A stretch of 64,000 nt of DNA from Flammeovirga yaeyamensis (GTDB taxonomy: Bacteria > Bacteroidota > Bacteroidia > Cytophagales > Flammeovirgaceae): the NCBI RefSeq assembly GCF_018736045.1, contig NZ_CP076132.1, positions 610,001 through 674,000 on the forward strand, read 5' to 3'. Of this stretch, positions 1 to 7,963 are shown piece by piece (positions within the stretch are counted from its first letter, which is position 1; each line of letters starts with the position of its first letter). A program made the translations under genes and the position numbers. Below the pieces are notes generated by a model. The model made no database searches, was not told the DNA's origin, and saw nothing but the letters and a program-made list of their open reading frames with translations.

Positions 1-551
1 TGCTTGTACACCTTCATGTATTTTTTACCTGCTGCAATATCATTTACTAATTCTTCGATAGCAGTTGATAAATCAACTCTTTGCTCCAAAAGAATATCCA
101 ATTTAGCTTGACAAGCTTCTTTGTGCTCAGGAGTAGCGTTTTCACGGTTTACTTCCTCTTGCATATGATAAATTTTCAAAGCAAGAATAGATAAACGGTC
201 AATAGCCCATGCAGGAGACTCAGTATTGATACTTGCTCCATCTACCGCTGCAACATCTTTATATTTTTCCAAGAACCAACTGTCGATATATTCTACAACA
301 TCTGTTCTTTCTTGGTTAGAAGCATCAATACGTCTTTTGATTTTCAACGCTTCATCTGGATTAATTTGAGGGTCACGGATGATGTCCTCTAAGTGCCATT
401 GCACAGTATCGATCCAGTTTTTAAGATATAATAGGTGTTGGATATCTTCCTTATCAAATGGGTTTTCGATAGGAGTATCTACGTGGTCTTTTATATGATA
501 AGTATCGATGCTTTGTGCAAAGATTTTATTACAATTTTCTGTAAACTGCAT
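1..551 (-). CDS. DUF4254 family protein (3' part missing)
   Basis: The reading frame starts at the ATG at 551 (minus strand) and stays open to the window edge, giving about 183 residues; the C-terminal end lies outside. The translation contains the block NPFDKEDIQHLLYLKNW followed by WHLEDIIRDP, then KIKRRIDASNQERTD. I recognise this as the Bacteroidota DUF4254 family, soluble helical proteins of about 200 residues, so little is missing. The family has no established biochemical function. No signal peptide or membrane segment is visible, so it is probably cytoplasmic. A TATCTTTG promoter box lies 33 bases upstream, so it is probably transcribed separately from rlmB, which lies behind it on the same strand. 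Family assignment is from memory of the sequence pattern. Confidence 0.75.
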   Translation of the reverse strand, partial: MQFTENCNKIFAQSIDTYHIKDHVDTPIENPFDKEDIQHLLYLKNWIDTVQWHLEDIIRDPQINPDEALKIKRRIDASNQERTDVVEYIDSWFLEKYKDVAAVDGASINTESPAWAIDRLSILALKIYHMQEEVNRENATPEHKEACQAKLDILLEQRVDLSTAIEELVNDIAAGKKYMKVYK

Positions 552-583
552 AGATGCTTTTGTTTGTTATCTATAAATTTTCA

Positions 584-591
584 CAAAGATA
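584..591 (-). promoter_or_regulatory. Putative -7 promoter box for the DUF4254 gene
   Basis: The minus strand reads TATCTTTG, an exact match to the Bacteroidota -7 consensus TAnnTTTG, 33 bases before the ATG at 551. The expected -33 TTTG would fall inside the 3' end of rlmB and is not clearly matched. Confidence 0.45.
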
Positions 592-601
592 GAAAAATGC
601 A

Positions 602-1396
602 TTAAGCATTCATCATTCTTTGTCTATTCGCTTCAAAAATGATGATACCGGCTGCAACACCAACATTCAATGAACTCACTTTACCTGTCATTGGAATTTT
701 AGCCAATTTATCAGAGATATGAATTAATTCGCTATTGATACCGTCTTCCTCAGAACCCATAATAATAGCTGTTGGTCCTTCCAAATCGATGTAGTACACA
801 TCTTTAGAACCTTTCTCAGTACAAGAAACTAACTGAAGTCCTGCTTCTTGAATCTCAATTACTGTTTGAGTTAAATTGTCAACTCTTGCTACAGGAATAT
901 GGTTTAAGGCACCTGCTGATGTTCTTACAGCATCACTACCAATTTGTGCAGAACCTTTCTTAGGGATCACAATTAAATCTACTCCGGCACATTCCGCCGT
1001 TCTAGCGATGGCACCAAAGTTTCTAACATCAGTTACTCTGTCTAAAACCAGAACTAAAGGAACTTTACCTTCTTCGTAAGCAGTAGCAATTACATTTTGA
1101 GGATCCACATAGTCGATGGCTGGAACGAAACCAATCACCCCTTGGTGGTTCTTAGAAGTAATACGTTGTAATTTTTCTTGAGGAACACGAGAAACCACGA
1201 TACCTGCTTTGTTGGCCATTTTATGAATTGCCGCCACAGACTCGTTAGATGAATCTCTTTGAATAAATAATTTCTCGAATTGTTTTCCTGCTTCTAAGGC
1301 CTCGAAGATCGGCTGAATACCATACATGATATCTTCAGCATTTGTTTTTGGACGTGGTGATCTTCTAAAATGATTCTTTTTATTATTATCGTACAT
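602..1396 (-). CDS. rlmB: 23S rRNA 2'-O-ribose methyltransferase, RlmB/TrmH (SpoU) family
   Basis: A 264-residue SPOUT methyltransferase that would transfer a methyl group from S-adenosylmethionine to a ribose 2'-OH of 23S rRNA (G2251 in E. coli numbering). Residues about 22-98 form the small substrate-binding domain, and the catalytic domain follows from about 112. All three SpoU motifs are visible: RNFGAIARTAECAG with its Asn and Arg, IIMGSEEDGI, and IPMTGKVSSLNVGVAAGI. The frame stays open upstream to 1462, but I place the start at the ATG at 1396 because the upstream residues are unlike the family, while MYDNNKKNHFRRSPRP gives the usual basic tail. Exact specificity (RlmB versus another TrmH-type enzyme) is inferred from overall length and domain layout. 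Confidence 0.85.
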   Translation of the reverse strand: MYDNNKKNHFRRSPRPKTNAEDIMYGIQPIFEALEAGKQFEKLFIQRDSSNESVAAIHKMANKAGIVVSRVPQEKLQRITSKNHQGVIGFVPAIDYVDPQNVIATAYEEGKVPLVLVLDRVTDVRNFGAIARTAECAGVDLIVIPKKGSAQIGSDAVRTSAGALNHIPVARVDNLTQTVIEIQEAGLQLVSCTEKGSKDVYYIDLEGPTAIIMGSEEDGINSELIHISDKLAKIPMTGKVSSLNVGVAAGIIIFEANRQRMMNA

Positions 1397-1539
1397 AATA
1401 TTGTAATGAACTTGGAAATGAACCCAGCACATAACTCTAATTGCACTTGGTTCCACATGCAAAGGTAATGGAAGAATTTAACAACTGATTAGAATAGTTG
1501 TAAACTTCTCATAATCATTTTATAAAAGGAGTGTTTTTT

Positions 1540-2142
1540 TTAGTTTACTTCATCATGTTGCTCACAAACATCGAATTGTGACATATCTTCTCTACCATTT
1601 GCAGAAATTTCGTCGTAGTTGCTTTGAATATCTGTTACACGGAATAACTCATCGTAATAGTACTCCCAGATTTCGTTATTTTCTTTATCTAAAGAAGGGA
1701 CTCCCCAATTGGTAGAAGTCATGATACTGTTTCTATACAGCTTACCGTGATACTCAAGTTTACCATTTCCTCTATGGTGATAACCTAATAGTGCATGACA
1801 TAATTCATGAGATACTGTAGAAAGCATCGCAGCTTCATCTCCATTCATATATTTCTTCCAATTCTTAGAAGTTTTATTGATGTTGACATTACTAGTCATT
1901 GGGTTACCCTTACCATTAATGCCTGAATAAGATGTTGTATGGATGGTGACTTTTTTATTTTTAAAGAAGACATTTCTTTTTGATGCCTCTTGAATATATC
2001 GATCGACCATAGGCTTTAATTTTAAAGCGTCTTGATCTTTGTATTCCACATTAACTTCATCAGCGGGAACGTGTTCGTCTAGTAAAACACATGACTGGAG
2101 GGAAACAAATAGCAGGAGTATGAATAGTAAGCGATGTTGCAT
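1540..2142 (-). CDS. Putative zinc metalloprotease lipoprotein, metzincin-like
   Basis: A 200-residue protein starting with a lipoprotein signal (hydrophobic stretch, then lipobox LQSC, lipidated Cys about residue 18). Mid-protein is VSHELCHALLGYHHRG, an HExxH zinc site followed by a Gly and a further His with spacing HExxHxxxGxxH. Classical metzincins have HExxHxxGxxH, so this is one residue longer, although a second His at the shorter distance is also present. The protein is small, so it is mostly a catalytic domain anchored to a membrane, probably the outer membrane. Substrate is unknown. A 9-bp inverted repeat of TA steps (2146-2175) lies in its leader. It could also be an inactive zinc-binding relative. 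Confidence 0.6.
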   Translation of the reverse strand: MQHRLLFILLLFVSLQSCVLLDEHVPADEVNVEYKDQDALKLKPMVDRYIQEASKRNVFFKNKKVTIHTTSYSGINGKGNPMTSNVNINKTSKNWKKYMNGDEAAMLSTVSHELCHALLGYHHRGNGKLEYHGKLYRNSIMTSTNWGVPSLDKENNEIWEYYYDELFRVTDIQSNYDEISANGREDMSQFDVCEQHDEVN

Positions 2143-2244
2143 GAGAGATATATAAATTATTGTTCTTATATATCTATTAACTCAAGACCAGCACATTAGA
2201 TCGCAATTGTTAATACTTGTTCGGTTAATACGTTTTAACACAAT

Positions 2245-3513
2245 TTAAAGGTTGTCGCAAAAGTCAATTATAAGCTGATAAGCCCCTTTAAAGTTACTTA
2301 AAGGCAAGGGAGTCCGATCGTTGACATCGTGATAATGAGTCCATGATTTTCCCATTAAATAAAAGAAAAATGAAGGTACTCCTGCTTCGCTGAAGAAATA
2401 ATGATCAGAGTTAGCTGCTTTTCCTCTAGATTGTATAGAAGACAGATAATTGGCCTCCTTATTTAACGAGTCGAGTAATTGATATTGTTCCGTATATACT
2501 TTTCCATTCACGGCCATCATGCCGTCTTCACCAGTGCCAAATAAATCTAGATTCACTAGAAATTTGATTTGATCCAGAGGAATAAGTGGATGTTCGACAT
2601 AATATTTAGAACCAATTAAACCTACTTCTTCACCACCAAAAGCAATAAAAACAATGGATTTTTCTGGAGGATTTTGTTGGTAATGTTTAGCAATTTCTAA
2701 AAGCATTGCCACTCCAGAAGCATTATCATTTGCTCCGGGGAAGTAGGTCTTCTTGCCTATACCACCAAGATGATCATAATGTGCTGTGATGAAGATGTAT
2801 TCTTCAGGAGATTTTGTTCCGTTAATCACTCCAATTACATTTTGCGACTTGTATTGTGGTTTCATCAACCCCAAAATATCTAAACTTAGTTCTTTATTCT
2901 CCTTTTTGATCTTCTCTTTTAGTACAAAAAATCTAGGTTGTGGCATTTGATATTGTGATATCCCAGAGGTTAGTTTTTTATCTACTAACACGATAGTAGC
3001 ATTGGCTTCCATCATTTTAGGAAAAAGTAAACGACCCCAGCTCATTTTATTTTGCTCATGTTTTTGATCATAGACTAAAACGAGACCAGATAAATCTTTT
3101 TTCATAAACTCTTGTTGGGCTTCTTTATCAGAAAATATGTCCTCGTTGAGGAAATGGATTTTTCCTGTTGATTTTCCAGAACCACTGTCAGACGCAGGTA
3201 TATAATCTTTTCCTAAAACTAGAGATGTGCCATCCACTTTTAAACTGACATTTTGTGGGAAGGTATTTACATCAAAAGAAAAATCTTGATAATAATTTTC
3301 ATGATTTAAAGCACGAAGACCAAGTTTAGAAAATTGCATTTGAATAAAATGTGCCGCTTTCTGATCTCCATTTTTTACATAACCTCTACCGAACAATTGC
3401 TTGCTGCATAAATGCTGAATGTTTTTATTCACCTCATCCATATTTTGCCCATAACCACAGATTGTCGTTATAAACATTATGAATATCAATAAGTTTAATT
3501 TAATAGAAGCCAT
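2245..3513 (-). CDS. Secreted M28 family zinc aminopeptidase
   Basis: A 422-residue protein with an N-terminal signal peptide (hydrophobic residues about 6-21, then a Gly-Tyr-Gly cleavage region). It carries the full two-zinc set of M28 peptidases: the His in AHYDHLGG, the Asp in GANDNASG, the Glu-Glu pair in FGGEEVGLIG, the Asp in NLDLFG and a late His in HYHDVNDR. Between the signal and the peptidase domain lies an insert (about residues 90-200) consistent with a protease-associated domain. It probably releases N-terminal amino acids from peptides in the periplasm or outside the cell. It is divergent from the acyl-CoA dehydrogenase gene and has no obvious operon partner. Confidence 0.88.
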   Translation of the reverse strand: MASIKLNLLIFIMFITTICGYGQNMDEVNKNIQHLCSKQLFGRGYVKNGDQKAAHFIQMQFSKLGLRALNHENYYQDFSFDVNTFPQNVSLKVDGTSLVLGKDYIPASDSGSGKSTGKIHFLNEDIFSDKEAQQEFMKKDLSGLVLVYDQKHEQNKMSWGRLLFPKMMEANATIVLVDKKLTSGISQYQMPQPRFFVLKEKIKKENKELSLDILGLMKPQYKSQNVIGVINGTKSPEEYIFITAHYDHLGGIGKKTYFPGANDNASGVAMLLEIAKHYQQNPPEKSIVFIAFGGEEVGLIGSKYYVEHPLIPLDQIKFLVNLDLFGTGEDGMMAVNGKVYTEQYQLLDSLNKEANYLSSIQSRGKAANSDHYFFSEAGVPSFFFYLMGKSWTHYHDVNDRTPLPLSNFKGAYQLIIDFCDNL

Positions 3514-3684
3514 ATCACTTAGATTAAAAAAATATGAAAAATACCACCCTATAAATTTAATTTTTAAAATCTTAATTCTTAATTTATTACTACCAAAAAC
3601 GCAGAAATAATTAAATCATTGAAATAAATAATCAAGAATTAAAGGTCTCTGCCTTGATTTCACTTACTAACTATACCTAAACAC

Positions 3685-4824
3685 ATGATTCAAGATATTT
3701 TTGAAACACAAAAGATGATCGAAGATTCGGTCAGGAAATTTGGAGAAAAACACATTGCTCCCTTCAGAGAACAATGGGACGACGACGAACACTTCCCTAA
3801 AGAATTATTCCATCAAATGGGTGAATTAGGGCTCATGGGAGTGCTAGTTCCAGAAATGTATGGAGGCTCAGGATTAGGCTATCATGCTTATGTTTCTGCT
3901 ATTGCCGAATTGGCTTACTTCGATCCGGGTATTGCATTGTCCATGGCAGCACACAATTCATTATGTACTAATCACATTTTGATGTTTGGAGACGATGCCC
4001 AAAAGCAAATGTGGTTACCTAAATTGGCAACCGGAGAATGGATCGGTGCATGGGGACTCACAGAACCCAACACAGGATCTGATGCTGGTAACATGATGAC
4101 TGTCGCTGAAGATAAAGGCGATTATTGGTTATTGAATGGAGCCAAAAACTTTATCACTCATGGTAAAAGTGGAGATATTGCTGTGGTGATGGCAAGAACC
4201 GGTGATAAAGGTGATAAGCATGCGATGACTGCATTTGTAGTAGAACGAGGTACCGCAGGTTTTGAAGCCGGTCGTAAAGAAAAGAAATTGGGTATGCGTT
4301 CTTCAGAAACGACCGAAATGATATTTACCGATTGTAAAGTACCTAAGCAAAATGTACTTGGCAGGGTAGGAGAAGGCTTTGTACAGGCTCTGAAAATTTT
4401 GGATGGTGGTAGAATTTCTATTGCTGCATTGGGATATGGCATAGCTAAAGGTGCTTTAAAATGTTCGATTGAATATGCACAAGAAAGAGAACAATTCGGA
4501 AAGCCTATTGCTCATTTTCAGGGAATCTCTTTCAAGTTGGCGGATATGGCTACAGAAGTGGAGGCGGCTTATTTATTGATCAAAGAAGCGATTGAAAAGA
4601 AAAATCGTGGAGAGGATATCAATAAGGCTTCAGCAATGGCAAAGTACTATGCATCTGAAGTGGCTGTTCGTACTTCAAACGAGGCAGTACAAATTTTTGG
4701 AGGATATGGTTTTACCAAAGACTATCCTGTCGAAAAATATTACCGAGATAGTAAACTTTGTACTATTGGAGAAGGAACATCAGAAATACAGAAGTTAGTT
4801 ATAAGTCGATGTCTTTTTAAATAA
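3685..4824 (+). CDS. Acyl-CoA dehydrogenase
   Basis: A 379-residue FAD enzyme that oxidises an acyl-CoA to the trans-2-enoyl-CoA in fatty-acid or branched-chain breakdown and passes electrons to electron-transfer flavoprotein. The N-terminal helical domain is followed by the flavin motif LTEPNTGSDAG (about residues 125-135), the middle beta domain and the C-terminal helical domain. The C-terminus has IGEGTSEIQKLVISR, with the Glu in the position of the catalytic base of short- and medium-chain enzymes. Length is typical. It stands alone, with no thiolase or ETF gene next to it, so chain-length preference cannot be told. Two hairpins follow the stop. Confidence 0.9.
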   Translation: MIQDIFETQKMIEDSVRKFGEKHIAPFREQWDDDEHFPKELFHQMGELGLMGVLVPEMYGGSGLGYHAYVSAIAELAYFDPGIALSMAAHNSLCTNHILMFGDDAQKQMWLPKLATGEWIGAWGLTEPNTGSDAGNMMTVAEDKGDYWLLNGAKNFITHGKSGDIAVVMARTGDKGDKHAMTAFVVERGTAGFEAGRKEKKLGMRSSETTEMIFTDCKVPKQNVLGRVGEGFVQALKILDGGRISIAALGYGIAKGALKCSIEYAQEREQFGKPIAHFQGISFKLADMATEVEAAYLLIKEAIEKKNRGEDINKASAMAKYYASEVAVRTSNEAVQIFGGYGFTKDYPVEKYYRDSKLCTIGEGTSEIQKLVISRCLFK

Positions 4825-4841
4825 GAAAAGTGATTAAATAC

Positions 4842-4927
4842 AAAAAGGTTGTTTTATAATCAAATGGTTTAACGTACTGACGTTGCATTGCAACGTCTTG
4901 TTGACCACATTATAAAACAACCTTTTT
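4842..4927. terminator. Bidirectional terminator with a long loop
   Basis: A perfect 19-bp inverted repeat (4842-4860 with 4909-4927) ends in a T run on both strands. It lies between the convergent acyl-CoA dehydrogenase and pspC genes. The unusually long loop of 48 bases holds a second, separate palindrome at 4879-4897. Confidence 0.7.
4879..4897. repeat. REP-like palindrome GACGTTGC-att-GCAACGTC
   Basis: An 8-bp perfect stem inside the loop of the terminator at 4842-4927. The same core occurs at 11604-11632, also in a 3' untranslated region. Palindromes with this GACGTTGC/GCAACGTC core are the kind of short, dispersed, transcript-end repeat typical of REP elements. Confidence 0.55.
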
Positions 4928-4936
4928 TATATAATT

Positions 4937-4965
4937 AGGGTAGAGATTTTTAACTACCCTTTTTT
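4937..4965 (+). terminator. Second terminator-like hairpin after the acyl-CoA dehydrogenase gene
   Basis: Stem AGGGTAG (4937-4943) pairs with CTACCCT (4954-4960) and is followed by TTTTT on the plus strand. It would back up the preceding hairpin for plus-strand transcripts. Confidence 0.45.
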
Positions 4966-4977
4966 CTATGCAATTCT

Positions 4978-5175
4978 TTAGAATTCTAATTCATCTTTTG
5001 GCATCACTAAGGCAGCGACTACATAAATTAGAATTGGAGATCCGACACCAACTACAGTTGCAATTGCAAATCCTAATCTTGGTAATACAGGGTCGATGTT
5101 AAAGTAGTTTGCAATACCACCACATACACCTGCTACGACGGAATTTCTTGTTGATTTTACGAGTTTTCTTGACAT
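4978..5175 (-). CDS. PspC domain protein
   Basis: A 65-residue protein that is almost only a PspC domain: basic N-terminus, then SVVAGVCGGIANYFNIDP, then a single hydrophobic segment (about residues 33-58) and a short acidic tail. In other bacteria PspC-type proteins take part in envelope-stress responses, but stand-alone 60-residue versions are common in Bacteroidota and have no settled role. No psp partners lie nearby. It probably sits in the inner membrane. Confidence 0.85.
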   Translation of the reverse strand: MSRKLVKSTRNSVVAGVCGGIANYFNIDPVLPRLGFAIATVVGVGSPILIYVVAALVMPKDELEF

Positions 5176-5564
5176 GTTATTAAAATTTATTCTAGTAATT
5201 TGACACTTATGTAAATATACGTGAATTTGACTGAAAAGGATGCATTTTTATAGCTTATCTTACTAAGAATTCAATAGTTTTTACTTTCATATGGTTAACA
5301 TCAAATACATTAATTTTTAGGATTTAAAGAGGGTGGTTTTGCTTTTCAAACGGAATAATCAAATATGCTTAATATTCTTTAAAAATTAACTATTAACACT
5401 GTATACTTAGCAATGATTGTTAAGATTATTGGGAGATGTTTTTATAGCATGATATTTTTATATCAATATAAATTCCAAAAGGGTAATCTATTCAATACAA
5501 CTATTCAATATGTTCATCATATTTTTTGGAATTTAAAAACTAAAATTGATCTAAAATAAAGTAA
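5176..5564. other. 389-bp intergenic region, very AT-rich
   Basis: It separates the divergent pspC gene from the tandem membrane-protein pair. A near-match to the -7 box (TATATTTA on the minus strand, about 5213-5220) may serve pspC. I see no convincing RNA gene, repeat or plus-strand promoter here. Confidence 0.4.
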
Positions 5565-5990
5565 ATGAGAAAGTTCGGCCGTCAATCGAATATTAAAAAA
5601 CAGCCAATTCCAAAAGTATATTATGTGGGTTTTGCTTTTATAACGATAGTGTTCATTTATGCTTCAGTCAAAAAATATTTCATTTCAAAAGAAATAAATG
5701 AGTGTGGAATTATCACTAAAGCTAAAGTGAGTAATTACAGGGTGAGAAAAACGAAAGTAGCCTATTATTATAATTACCAAGATGAGTCGCTTACTAATTA
5801 TTCAGGGAAAGAGACAAGATTAAAAAAGATACCAAATCTTGAAAAAGGAGGACACATTTACATAGTTTATCCATGTTCTGATCCATCAAAAAGTACTTTC
5901 CTTGAAATTGATAATTCATTCAGATTAGCATCAGATTCTCTATTGGTAAGAGCGTATGCTAAAGAGCATAATTTGAGGATGCTTGAGTAA
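5565..5990 (+). CDS. Unknown small membrane protein, first of a tandem pair
   Basis: A 141-residue protein that I do not recognise. A basic N-terminus precedes one membrane segment (about residues 19-37), so the rest probably faces the periplasm. It has Cys47 in the block NECGIITKAKV, a Tyr-rich stretch YYYNYQDE, the block GGHIYIVYPCSDPS with a second Cys, and the C-terminus LASDSLLVRAYAKEHNLRMLE. The next gene is a paralogue sharing each of these blocks, so the two form a duplicated pair 48 bp apart. The paired conserved cysteines suggest a disulfide. The layout resembles small single-pass immunity-type proteins, but no toxin gene is next to it and I assign no function. Confidence 0.6.
   Translation: MRKFGRQSNIKKQPIPKVYYVGFAFITIVFIYASVKKYFISKEINECGIITKAKVSNYRVRKTKVAYYYNYQDESLTNYSGKETRLKKIPNLEKGGHIYIVYPCSDPSKSTFLEIDNSFRLASDSLLVRAYAKEHNLRMLE
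5925..5974 (+). repeat. Near-identical 50-bp 3' end, copy 1
   Basis: This 50-base stretch in the first gene of the pair matches 6393-6442 in the second with one mismatch (a synonymous Leu codon). The remainder of the two genes has diverged far more. Confidence 0.85.
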
Positions 5991-6038
5991 ATGAAGTTGG
6001 AGATACAAACTAGTTAGCTAAAGGATTTAATAATTAAA

Positions 6039-6458
6039 ATGAGTAAAAAAAAGAGAAAAAAGAAGGAAGCACCTGATTTTAGTGAAACGTATACTTTAGC
6101 AGGTATTATTGTAATCTTAGTTACAGGAGTATTAATACACGAACATTACAAATTAAAGGCAGTAGAAGAATGCGGTGTAATAACAATTGCTCATGTGAAA
6201 AAAAAAGGATACAATAAGGGGGTCAAATATTATTATTACTATTATGATCATAATAATAATAAACATGAATCTAGTAAGCGTGGTTGTTCTAAAGAAAAAA
6301 CCAAACCTAAAGTCGGTGGAAAAATATATATCATGTATCCATGTAATGATCCTTCTTGGAGTGCATTTGTACCTATAGGAAAGAAATGCAGCTTAGCATC
6401 AGATTCTCTGTTGGTAAGAGCGTATGCTAAAGAGCATAATTTACACTTACTTGAATAA
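6039..6458 (+). CDS. Unknown small membrane protein, second of a tandem pair
   Basis: A 139-residue paralogue of the preceding gene. It has a very basic N-terminus (MSKKKRKKKEAPD), one membrane segment (about residues 18-36), the block EECGVITIAHV, a run of six Tyr, the block GGKIYIMYPCNDPS and the C-terminus LASDSLLVRAYAKEHNLHLLE. The final 50 bp before the last codons are almost identical to the upstream copy while the middle has diverged, which suggests gene conversion or strong constraint on the C-terminus. Function unknown. The 188 bp after it, before the convergent Rpn gene, hold short inverted repeats (GATACTGA at 6556 with TCAGTATC at 6616) but no clear terminator. Confidence 0.6.
   Translation: MSKKKRKKKEAPDFSETYTLAGIIVILVTGVLIHEHYKLKAVEECGVITIAHVKKKGYNKGVKYYYYYYDHNNNKHESSKRGCSKEKTKPKVGGKIYIMYPCNDPSWSAFVPIGKKCSLASDSLLVRAYAKEHNLHLLE
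6393..6442 (+). repeat. Near-identical 50-bp 3' end, copy 2
   Basis: Partner of 5925-5974, 49 of 50 bases identical. Confidence 0.85.
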
Positions 6459-6646
6459 TCTTTATTCAATCAATTTAGATATAATAATAAGTATAGAAGG
6501 GTTGGTAAAGAAAAACACAAGACCATCACATTATTAATTGATTTATTATGATGGGGATACTGAGCCAATTGGAGGATCTATCTTCAGTTGAGAAAAGAAA
6601 TCACCCCATATAATTTCAGTATCGAGTATCCACAAAGAGTAAGACA

Positions 6647-7597
6647 TTATTGAATATTTTTTACCTCTTCAACAGTCAATCCTGTAGTCTCAGCTATTTG
6701 TTCAATCGTAAGATTGAGTTTAAGTAGGTTTTTAGCTGTCTCGATAGCCTTTCTTTTTTCACCAATTTCGATACCTTCTTCTTTTCCAATCTCAATCCCC
6801 TCTTCTTTTCCAATTTCAATCCCTTCTTCTCTTCCGATTTCAATCCCCTCTTCTCTACCTATTTCGATCCCCTCTTCTTTGGCAGTATCTAAAGAGTTAT
6901 GCAAATCGCGATAGTATTTTAAAGAATCTTCATAGTTTAAAAGTTCAGATCTAGTCATTTTTGCGATAGCGGCTGTTTCAAAGAATGCATCAAAAATTTT
7001 ACCTTTTAGTTCAGGAGGTCGTTTATCAAGAGAGGCTAAATTTTTAATTACGTAGAGCCATTTATCAAACTTTGTTTCTAATTCAGATAATTTTTTATTG
7101 AAATTCGGCATAGCCAAATACGTAAATGTAAGCTTGTCATAGAATATTTTTTGTGTATCTATATCAGTCAGCTTTACATCGTATCGGTATTTGTTTTTTC
7201 CTTTATCATCTTCAAAAATAAAATCAAGAATTGCGACAGTATAAACGGCTTTTAATTCATAATTCCACTCGGAACCTTTTTTAGCTTGTTCTTGGATGGG
7301 GAAAGTTGAATAATACAATGCCCTGTCTTTAAAGAAATTTTGTTTGGTTTTTTGAAGCTCGACTATAAACTTTTCACCTCTTTCATTTTCGCAGTATAAG
7401 TCAAAAATCGCTTTTCTATCGACTTCACCACTACCTAAATGTTCATTCTTAAGATAAGTCATCGACTTAATCTCTCCTTCTTGTTCACGAAGTAGTTCAT
7501 TTAAGAAGTCCATTAAAATAGCTTTACTTGGTTCTTGTCCAAAAAGACGTTTAAAACCAAAGTCGGTAAAAGGATTGATGTACTTTTCTTGCGTCAT
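6647..7597 (-). CDS. Rpn-type PD-(D/E)XK nuclease (transposase-31-like)
   Basis: A 316-residue protein of the recombination-promoting nuclease family, often annotated PD-(D/E)XK nuclease family transposase. It starts with NPFTDFGFKRLFG, the family signature, and the nuclease core appears as Asp66 in AIFDLY and Glu80-x-Gln82 in FIVELQ. After a helical region, residues about 240-279 are five copies of an 8-residue unit EEGIEIG(R/K), and the protein ends in a small helix-turn-helix-like tail (LTIEQIAETTGLTVEEV). E. coli Rpn proteins promote RecA-independent recombination and act as DNases. Here the gene stands alone, so a mobile-element role is not supported. The repeat number probably varies between strains. 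Confidence 0.85.
   Translation of the reverse strand: MTQEKYINPFTDFGFKRLFGQEPSKAILMDFLNELLREQEGEIKSMTYLKNEHLGSGEVDRKAIFDLYCENERGEKFIVELQKTKQNFFKDRALYYSTFPIQEQAKKGSEWNYELKAVYTVAILDFIFEDDKGKNKYRYDVKLTDIDTQKIFYDKLTFTYLAMPNFNKKLSELETKFDKWLYVIKNLASLDKRPPELKGKIFDAFFETAAIAKMTRSELLNYEDSLKYYRDLHNSLDTAKEEGIEIGREEGIEIGREEGIEIGKEEGIEIGKEEGIEIGEKRKAIETAKNLLKLNLTIEQIAETTGLTVEEVKNIQ
6762..6881 (-). repeat. Five in-frame 24-bp tandem repeats within the Rpn gene
   Basis: Five units of exactly 24 bp encode EEGIEIG(R/K) repeats. Units differ by a few bases, mostly synonymous. The length is a multiple of three, so gain or loss of units keeps the frame. Confidence 0.9.
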
Positions 7598-7756
7598 TTT
7601 TCTTTATTTTATACAAATGTACGAAAATACCCTACATATTTATAAAGTTAAGAATCAGTGCTATAATTCCTACTTTCATTCATTTTAGTATGTTAAAAGC
7701 TTTATTTGATAACTAGATTACTAGAATTGAATTTATGAGATATAGCAAAAACAAAA

Positions 7757-7782
7757 AAGGCTTCAGAAAATTCTGAAGCCTT
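7757..7782 (-). terminator. Terminator of the first tRNA-Ser gene
   Basis: A perfect 12-bp stem (AAGGCTTCAGAA at 7757-7768 with 7771-7782) followed by a T-rich tail on the minus strand, 8 bases past the tRNA 3' end. The same GGCTTCAGA hairpin follows the two other tRNA-Ser copies. Confidence 0.8.
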
Positions 7783-7790
7783 ATTAGTTG

Positions 7791-7875
7791 CAGAGAGTGA
7801 GGGATTCGAACCCCCGGTACCTCGCGGTACAATGGTTTTCAAGACCACCGCATTCGACCACTCTGCCAACTCTCT
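7791..7875 (-). tRNA. tRNA-Ser(UGA)
   Basis: The minus strand folds as an 85-nt tRNA with a 7-bp acceptor stem AGAGAGT/ACTCTCT, discriminator G, anticodon loop CTTGAAA with anticodon UGA, a long variable arm as expected for serine, and T loop TTCGAAT. CCA is not encoded. The sequence is identical to the two copies at 41628 and 41897. It reads UCA and related serine codons. Confidence 0.95.
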
Positions 7876-7892
7876 GTATCTTTTGACGTGTG

Positions 7893-7924
7893 CAAATATG
7901 CACGGTTGATTTTAATTTTCCAAA
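7893..7924 (-). promoter_or_regulatory. Promoter of the first tRNA-Ser gene
   Basis: Minus strand TTTG (7921-7924), 20 bases, CATATTTG (7893-7900). This fits the Bacteroidota primary-sigma promoter with one mismatch in the -7 box, and the same box is found before the other two tRNA-Ser copies. Confidence 0.7.
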
Positions 7925-7963
7925 GACTTAATCCATAAAAAATACAAATAAAATTAAATTATT

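Noticed and set aside
6556-6623. GATACTGA/TCAGTATC inverted repeat as a terminator
   Set aside because: The loop is over 50 bases and no T run follows; too weak to call.
6762-6881. Short regular repeats as a possible CRISPR array
   Set aside because: The 24-bp units are directly adjacent with no spacers and lie in frame within a gene.
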